Of a DNA stretch of 33,093 nucleotides, positions 29,309 to 33,093 are shown in pieces. The DNA comes from Draconibacterium orientale (lineage in GTDB: Bacteria > Bacteroidota > Bacteroidia > Bacteroidales > FEN-979), in the NCBI GenBank assembly GCA_020719165.1, contig DYQT01000013.1, forward strand, positions 1-33,093, in the 5' to 3' direction. The notes below the pieces were generated by a model. That model ran no database searches and was not told the DNA's origin. It saw only the letters and a program-made list of their open reading frames with translations. Position numbers and translations under genes: made by a program. Within the stretch, counting starts at the first letter, position 1. Each line of letters opens with the position of its first letter.

Positions 29309-30595
29309 TTATTCTTTGATCACAAAGGGCAGGAATACCCTGAACTTGCTGCCTTTGTTCGCTTCACTTTCGATGCTGATTTTTCCATGATGCTCCTCAA
29401 CTATGGCCTTCACATAGCTGAGACCTAATCCGAATCCGCGCACTTCATGGATATTTCCGGTGGGCACACGGTACAGTTTGTCGAAGATTTTCTTTTGTTC
29501 ATTTTTACTGATTCCGATGCCATTATCTTCAATGGTCATGGCAATACCGTTGTTCACATTCTCGGTACTGATGCGGATCATTGGACGCTTTGGTGAATAT
29601 TTGTTGGCATTGTCGAGCAGGTTGTACACCAGGTTTGTTACATGCACTTTGTCTCCCTCAATTTGTGATTTTGATGCCTTCAGTCTGCGTTTGATCTCTC
29701 CATCCTTGATTTCAACCTGTATCTTGAGGTTTTTAATCACATCGGTAATGATTTCATGGAGGTCGATGAGTTCCCGCTTCATTTTCAGCTCCCCTTTGTC
29801 GATCACAGCCGTTTGCAATATTTTTTCTGCCATCCCGGCCAAACGTTTATTCTCCTCCTGGATCATAGACAGATAACTGTCGAGAAATTCGCCAGAACTA
29901 CGGAGATCCTTGTCGCTAAGCGCTTCGCAGGCCAGCGAAATTGTCGAGATGGGTGTTTTAAATTCATGGGTCATGTTGTTGATGAAGTCGTTCTTTATTT
30001 CGGAAAGCCTTTTCTGGCGGAAAATCGTGGCAATGGTGTACATAAACGAGGTCACGATAACAATGATCAGAATGATTGAGATCAGCAACATGCCCCAAAG
30101 TTCGGTAAGCAGAAACTGCTTTTCCCTGGGGAAATAGATGAGCAGGTATTCGGGACTGGTATAAATATCGGCCTGAAAGAGGACATAAGCGTTTCCTTTT
30201 TCAATCAGGTCTTTACGGAAACTGGGTGTTCGCTCCATCAAGAATTCCTGACGTTCGGGTTTGTAGATGCAGAATTCGTAACGGGTGTCCACCCCGCGAA
30301 TGTTGAGTTGTAACCCGATCAGAGAATCCAGCTCGGTTAGGGTCAGTATACTGTCGTAGGGAAGATGCTGTTTGAAATTCAGAACACTCTCAAAAGGATT
30401 CATCGCCAGCGCTTTGGTTCGTTCCATGCGCTCTACCTTTTGCACCACTTTTACCATGGCTTCATTTACGCTGCGACGAAAATTTGCCTCCTTTATGGCC
30501 GAAGCGCTCCGAATCCAATAAAACTGGATTCCCATGAGTCCGGTCAACGCGATGGTCATGGCAATGATGGTGAAGATAATAACCCGCCTGTTCAT
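29309..30595 (-). CDS. rprX: Sensor histidine kinase, RprX-like
   Basis: The 428-residue protein has two membrane helices (about 7-28 and 165-188) flanking an extracytoplasmic sensor of about 135 residues. HisKA contains the phosphoacceptor NNMTHEFKTPIST (His210), and HATPase_c has LVYNLLDNANKYS (N-box), IEDNGIGIS (G1) and RGFGLGLSYVKAIVEEH (G2). It lies upstream of rprY in the usual RprXY order. The -7 box TACCTTTG ends only 5 nt before ATG 30595, so the transcript may be leaderless or nearly so. The stimulus is unknown. Confidence 0.92.
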   Translation of the reverse strand: MNRRVIIFTIIAMTIALTGLMGIQFYWIRSASAIKEANFRRSVNEAMVKVVQKVERMERTKALAMNPFESVLNFKQHLPYDSILTLTELDSLIGLQLNIRGVDTRYEFCIYKPERQEFLMERTPSFRKDLIEKGNAYVLFQADIYTSPEYLLIYFPREKQFLLTELWGMLLISIILIIVIVTSFMYTIATIFRQKRLSEIKNDFINNMTHEFKTPISTISLACEALSDKDLRSSGEFLDSYLSMIQEENKRLAGMAEKILQTAVIDKGELKMKRELIDLHEIITDVIKNLKIQVEIKDGEIKRRLKASKSQIEGDKVHVTNLVYNLLDNANKYSPKRPMIRISTENVNNGIAMTIEDNGIGISKNEQKKIFDKLYRVPTGNIHEVRGFGLGLSYVKAIVEEHHGKISIESEANKGSKFRVFLPFVIKE

Positions 30596-30600
30596 GACTG

Positions 30601-30608
30601 CAAAGGTA
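30601..30608 (-). promoter_or_regulatory. -7 box of the rprX-rprY-rsmI operon
   Basis: On the minus strand TACCTTTG matches TAnnTTTG. The start codon lies 5 nt downstream, which implies a near-leaderless mRNA. Confidence 0.6.
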
Positions 30609-30630
30609 TCGAAAAATGGCGCTGTTTATT

Positions 30631-30665
30631 TTAACAATATTTAACGTATATTAATATTCATTAAC
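30631..30665. promoter_or_regulatory. Four TTAAC/T units at 10-bp phase, putative OmpR-family operator
   Basis: TTAAC at 30631, 30641 and 30661 and TTAAT at 30651 are exactly 10 bp apart, on one face of the helix. The array lies 22 bp from each of the divergent -7 boxes (30601-30608 and 30688-30695). OmpR-family regulators bind as head-to-tail dimers on direct repeats of 10-11 bp. RprY binding and control of both rprX and pgi are inferred. Confidence 0.5.
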
Positions 30666-30687
30666 AGTTTCAGGTTTGCGGATGCAC

Positions 30688-30695
30688 TATTTTTG
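30688..30695 (+). promoter_or_regulatory. Candidate -7 box for pgi
   Basis: TATTTTTG matches TAnnTTTG. The leader to ATG 30847 would be about 145 nt, long for this window; it contains no riboswitch that I recognise. Confidence 0.5.
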
Positions 30696-30846
30696 CATCG
30701 CAAGTTTATAAAAAAAATATTTACTGGTGATTGTTTCTGTATAGAAAACATATGCCAGACAGGTTATCAGAGATTGTTTATTGATTTCAAAGTGTGTTCA
30801 GGCAAGTGAGCGCACTTTTTTTTTAACCAGAGGTAAATTCAAACCC

Positions 30847-32190
30847 ATGACACAACTGCAAATCGACATCAGCAAACTAAAATCTTTCTCAAACGAAGCT
30901 GCCTGGACAGCCATGCAGGAAGAGATGCACCAAAGCCACAGCTTGTTAACGGATAGAACCGGTAAAGGAAATGATTTTCTGGGGTGGGTTGATTTACCTG
31001 TACAAATTGAGACGGAGTTTCTCAGGCGCATTCAGTCGGATGCTGAAAAGATCCGGGAGATGGCCGAAATATTTGTGGTTATCGGGATTGGCGGCTCCTA
31101 TCTTGGGTCAAAAGCGGTAATAGAGGCCCTGGGAAATCCGTTTGAAACTGCGAAAAGAGGTTCCGGATATCCGCATGTTGTTTTTGCCGGTGAAAACCTG
31201 AGTGAAGATTATCATGCCCGGTTGCTTGAATTGCTCGACAAAAAAGAGTACGCGGTTGCGGTTATTTCCAAATCGGGCACTACCACCGAACCCGCCATCG
31301 CCTTCCGGCTGATCAGGCAGCATATTGAGGCGAAATATGGGAAAGAGGAGGCCCGCAAACGAATTTTTGCCATCACCGACTCCTCACGCGGGGCTCTGAA
31401 GAAGCTGGCCGATGCAGAGGGATACGAAAGCTATGTGATTCCCGACGATGTGGGCGGACGGTATTCGGTGCTTACCCCGGTAGGCCTTTTACCAATCGCT
31501 GTTGCCGGCTTTGACGTGTGTGCGTTGGTTGACGGGGCAGTGAAAATGCGCGAGGTGGCATTGAAATCATCTGCTATGGATGAGAATCCCTGTGTTGTGT
31601 ATGCTGCAGCGCGCAACATCCTGCTTCAAAGCGGGAAGTTTGTGGAGATTCTTGTCGCTTTTGAACCCAACCTGCTCTATGTAATAGAATGGTGGAAGCA
31701 ACTTTATGGCGAAAGTGAAGGTAAAGAGCACAAGGGGATCTTTCCGGCCGGGGTGACATTCACCAGCGATCTGCACTCTATGGGTCAATACATCCAGGAG
31801 GGAAAGCGTATTCTTTTCGAAACGGTGATTTCTGTTGGCGAACCTGTTTCGCGGCTGGTGGTGCCCGATGATCCGGAGAATCTCGACGGGTTGAATTTTC
31901 TTTCCGGAATGCGTCTTTCCGACGTAAACCGGCAGGCAGAACTAGGAACCATGCTGGCCCACGTTGACGGAGGTGTGCCGAATATCAGGCTTGCAATTCC
32001 CGCCATCAACGAGTATTACCTCGGCCAGTTGATCTATTTCTTTGAATTTGCCTGCGCCCTGAGCGGGTATGCGCTGGGCGTAAACCCCTTTGATCAGCCG
32101 GGTGTGGAAGCCTACAAGAAAAACATGTTTGCCCTGTTGGGTAAACCAGGTTTTGAAAAGGAAACCACCGAAATCAGGAAAAAATTATAG
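30847..32190 (+). CDS. pgi: Glucose-6-phosphate isomerase
   Basis: The ORF track begins at a TTG (30781); ATG 30847 (MTQLQIDISKL) fits the family start, giving 447 residues, the length of the compact bacterial type. Motifs are VVIGIGGSYLGSKAVIEAL, AVISKSGTTTEPAIAFRLI (sugar-phosphate site), GGRYSVLTPVGLLPIA and the late NPFDQPGVEAYKKNMF with the catalytic lysine region. It interconverts glucose 6-phosphate and fructose 6-phosphate in glycolysis/gluconeogenesis. It is divergent from rprX and convergent with purN, 12 bp away. Confidence 0.97.
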   Translation: MTQLQIDISKLKSFSNEAAWTAMQEEMHQSHSLLTDRTGKGNDFLGWVDLPVQIETEFLRRIQSDAEKIREMAEIFVVIGIGGSYLGSKAVIEALGNPFETAKRGSGYPHVVFAGENLSEDYHARLLELLDKKEYAVAVISKSGTTTEPAIAFRLIRQHIEAKYGKEEARKRIFAITDSSRGALKKLADAEGYESYVIPDDVGGRYSVLTPVGLLPIAVAGFDVCALVDGAVKMREVALKSSAMDENPCVVYAAARNILLQSGKFVEILVAFEPNLLYVIEWWKQLYGESEGKEHKGIFPAGVTFTSDLHSMGQYIQEGKRILFETVISVGEPVSRLVVPDDPENLDGLNFLSGMRLSDVNRQAELGTMLAHVDGGVPNIRLAIPAINEYYLGQLIYFFEFACALSGYALGVNPFDQPGVEAYKKNMFALLGKPGFEKETTEIRKKL

Positions 32191-32194
32191 AGAC

Positions 32195-32222
32195 GTCTCG
32201 TGTCACGTGTCCCGGGTCACGA
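32195..32222 (-). repeat. Heptad direct repeat (nnGTGAC)4, overlapping the purN 3' end
   Basis: On the plus strand GTCTCGT-GTCACGT-GTCCCGG-GTCACGA, i.e. four seven-base units of the type found at 11223-11243. It provides the last codons (VTRDT) and stop of purN. Confidence 0.6.
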
Positions 32223-32775
32223 ATTTCTCTATCACCTCAGCAAAATACCGGTATTCAAGCGTATGAACCTTCCCTGCAAGGCTTTCAGGAGTCTCATTCG
32301 GTGACACAGGGCATTTCGCCTGGAAAATAATGCTCCCTTCATCATAGTTTGCATCAACAGAATGGATTGTTATGCCCGACTCAGAGTCGCCGGCTGATAT
32401 TACAGATTGGTGAACCTTTATTCCATACATGCCTTTGCCTCCGTGTTTTGGGAGAAGAGCCGGATGAATATTGATGATTTTCCCCGGATATAATGCAAGT
32501 ATGTTATGCGGTATGAGCCAGAGAAATCCGGCCAGGATCAGGTAATCAATCCGGTTCGTTTTCAGCAATTCGGGAATATCATCGGTTTCATAAAACGTAG
32601 CACGGTTGAAAACAATTGAAGGGATTTTTAGAAGAGCTGCACGTGTAAGTACATGAGCATCCGGTTTGTTACAGAGCAAAATACTGACTTCAATCGCAGG
32701 ATTTTCTGCAAAATACTCAATGATTCTTTGGGCGTTGGAACCATTGCCAGAGGCAAACAAAGCCAGGCGCAGCAT
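32203..32775 (-). CDS. purN: Phosphoribosylglycinamide formyltransferase
   Basis: I use ATG 32775 (MLRLALFASGNGSNAQ); the ORF-track start at 32799 lies within the promoter. The 190-residue protein has the GAR-binding FASGNGSN loop, the catalytic INIHPALLP (Asn, His) with KHGGKGMYG, and GITIHSVDANYDEGSII with the catalytic Asp. It transfers a formyl group from 10-formyl-THF to GAR in purine synthesis. The last five residues VTRDT and the TGA are read from a heptad repeat, so the native C-terminus may have been replaced. It is divergent from acpP, a common Bacteroidota arrangement. Confidence 0.95.
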   Translation of the reverse strand: MLRLALFASGNGSNAQRIIEYFAENPAIEVSILLCNKPDAHVLTRAALLKIPSIVFNRATFYETDDIPELLKTNRIDYLILAGFLWLIPHNILALYPGKIINIHPALLPKHGGKGMYGIKVHQSVISAGDSESGITIHSVDANYDEGSIIFQAKCPVSPNETPESLAGKVHTLEYRYFAEVIEKFVTRDT

Positions 32776-32796
32776 AGTGAAATTGGTGTTGGTTCG

Positions 32797-32804
32797 CAAA
32801 AATA
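32797..32804 (-). promoter_or_regulatory. -7 box for purN
   Basis: On the minus strand TATTTTTG matches TAnnTTTG, 21 bp before ATG 32775. Confidence 0.65.
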
Positions 32805-32986
32805 CAAAACCAGGCGTTTGAAACCTAACCCGATAAAGTTATAAAATGTTGAAATAAAGCGAAAAAGTGTCTGCGGAAGGAAAACCAGAACCCTAACATA
32901 TTTTCTAAGTATCACAAAATCAACAATGTGTTTTTTTAAACTGTTAAAAATTCTTAAATTATGTTGGAGGGATGCAAGAATATTCT

Positions 32987-32994
32987 TTTCTTTG
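32987..32994 (+). promoter_or_regulatory. Candidate -7 box for acpP
   Basis: TTTCTTTG differs from TAnnTTTG at one base; a TTG at 32964-32966 is near the -33 position. The rest of the 32805-33022 intergenic space is AT-rich, with nothing else I can name. Confidence 0.4.
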
Positions 32995-33022
32995 CAAACG
33001 TTTTTAACCAAAAAAAATTAAC

Positions 33023-33093
33023 ATGTCTGACATTGCAGCAAAAGTAAAAGCTATCATTGTTGATAAGCTTGGTGTTGATGAAAGTGAAGTTAC
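33023..33093 (+). CDS. acpP: Acyl carrier protein (partial, cut by the right edge)
   Basis: ATG 33023 opens a frame reading MSDIAAKVKAIIVDKLGVDESEV to the end of the window; it is not in the ORF track because it is open at the edge. The sequence is the typical first helix and loop of bacterial acyl carrier proteins. The phosphopantetheine Ser in DSLD would lie beyond the edge. It carries acyl chains in fatty-acid synthesis; fabF is expected to follow. Confidence 0.92.
   Translation, partial: MSDIAAKVKAIIVDKLGVDESEV

Overview
The window comes from a Bacteroidota chromosome, most likely a Bacteroidales-like free-living or sediment organism. The evidence is the repeated TAnnTTTG -7 promoter motif, weak Shine-Dalgarno sites, many Sec/lipobox lipoproteins, an RprXY-type two-component pair, and the purN/acpP divergent arrangement. 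I see no rRNA, tRNA, CRISPR array or complete insertion sequence. All protein calls come from reading the translations; no database search was run.

Left part (1-5.4 kb): a partial multiheme cytochrome c lipoprotein runs off the left edge and is divergent from a Crp/Fnr regulator. A perfect FNR-core palindrome (TGATTTAAATCA) lies between them. Next come an apparently frameshifted small membrane protein, a perfect 17-bp terminator hairpin, two minus-strand envelope proteins of unknown function, and a LytS-type histidine kinase coupled to a LytTR response regulator. The following intergenic space holds a 133-bp element with 25-bp terminal inverted repeats.

Middle (5.4-12.1 kb): a large secreted mosaic protein (phospholipase C/S1-P1-like front, Ca-binding loops, three repeats of a 'SAMLDV..RG.L.PR' type, FN3-like part, FISUMP/DUF1566-like end), a PreP-like M16 metalloprotease, and a DUF6599-like secreted protein.

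The most unusual locus (12.1-19.9 kb) is a tightly packed six-gene minus-strand operon: a PqqD-like small protein, an ATP-grasp ligase, a fold-type III PLP decarboxylase, a urea-transporter domain fused to an M23 peptidase, an outer-membrane beta-barrel with N-terminal TPR-like region, and a periplasmic TPR protein. An AraC regulator with a heavy-metal-associated-like N-terminus lies just upstream. Gene overlaps imply one functional unit spanning cytoplasm, inner membrane, periplasm and outer membrane. It looks like a peptide or amine-conjugate biosynthesis/export or wall-modification system with no established name that I know.

Right part (19.9-33.1 kb): rodA and mrdA (cell elongation) with a lipoprotein in front; a LuxE-like acyl-protein synthetase; a VF530 protein; two adjacent decayed genes (a SMUG2-like uracil-DNA glycosylase with an internal deletion, and an MFS transporter with an in-frame amber codon); an SRAP protein divergent from acylphosphatase; an rprX-rprY-rsmI operon; pgi; purN; and the start of acpP. 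Between rprX and pgi lies an array of four TTAAC/T units phased at exactly 10 bp, placed symmetrically between two divergent -7 boxes, which looks like an OmpR-family operator. Three families of short-period direct repeats (GTGACnn, ATTTACG, CGCAAAGA) sit in intergenic spaces, and one supplies the last codons and stop of purN.
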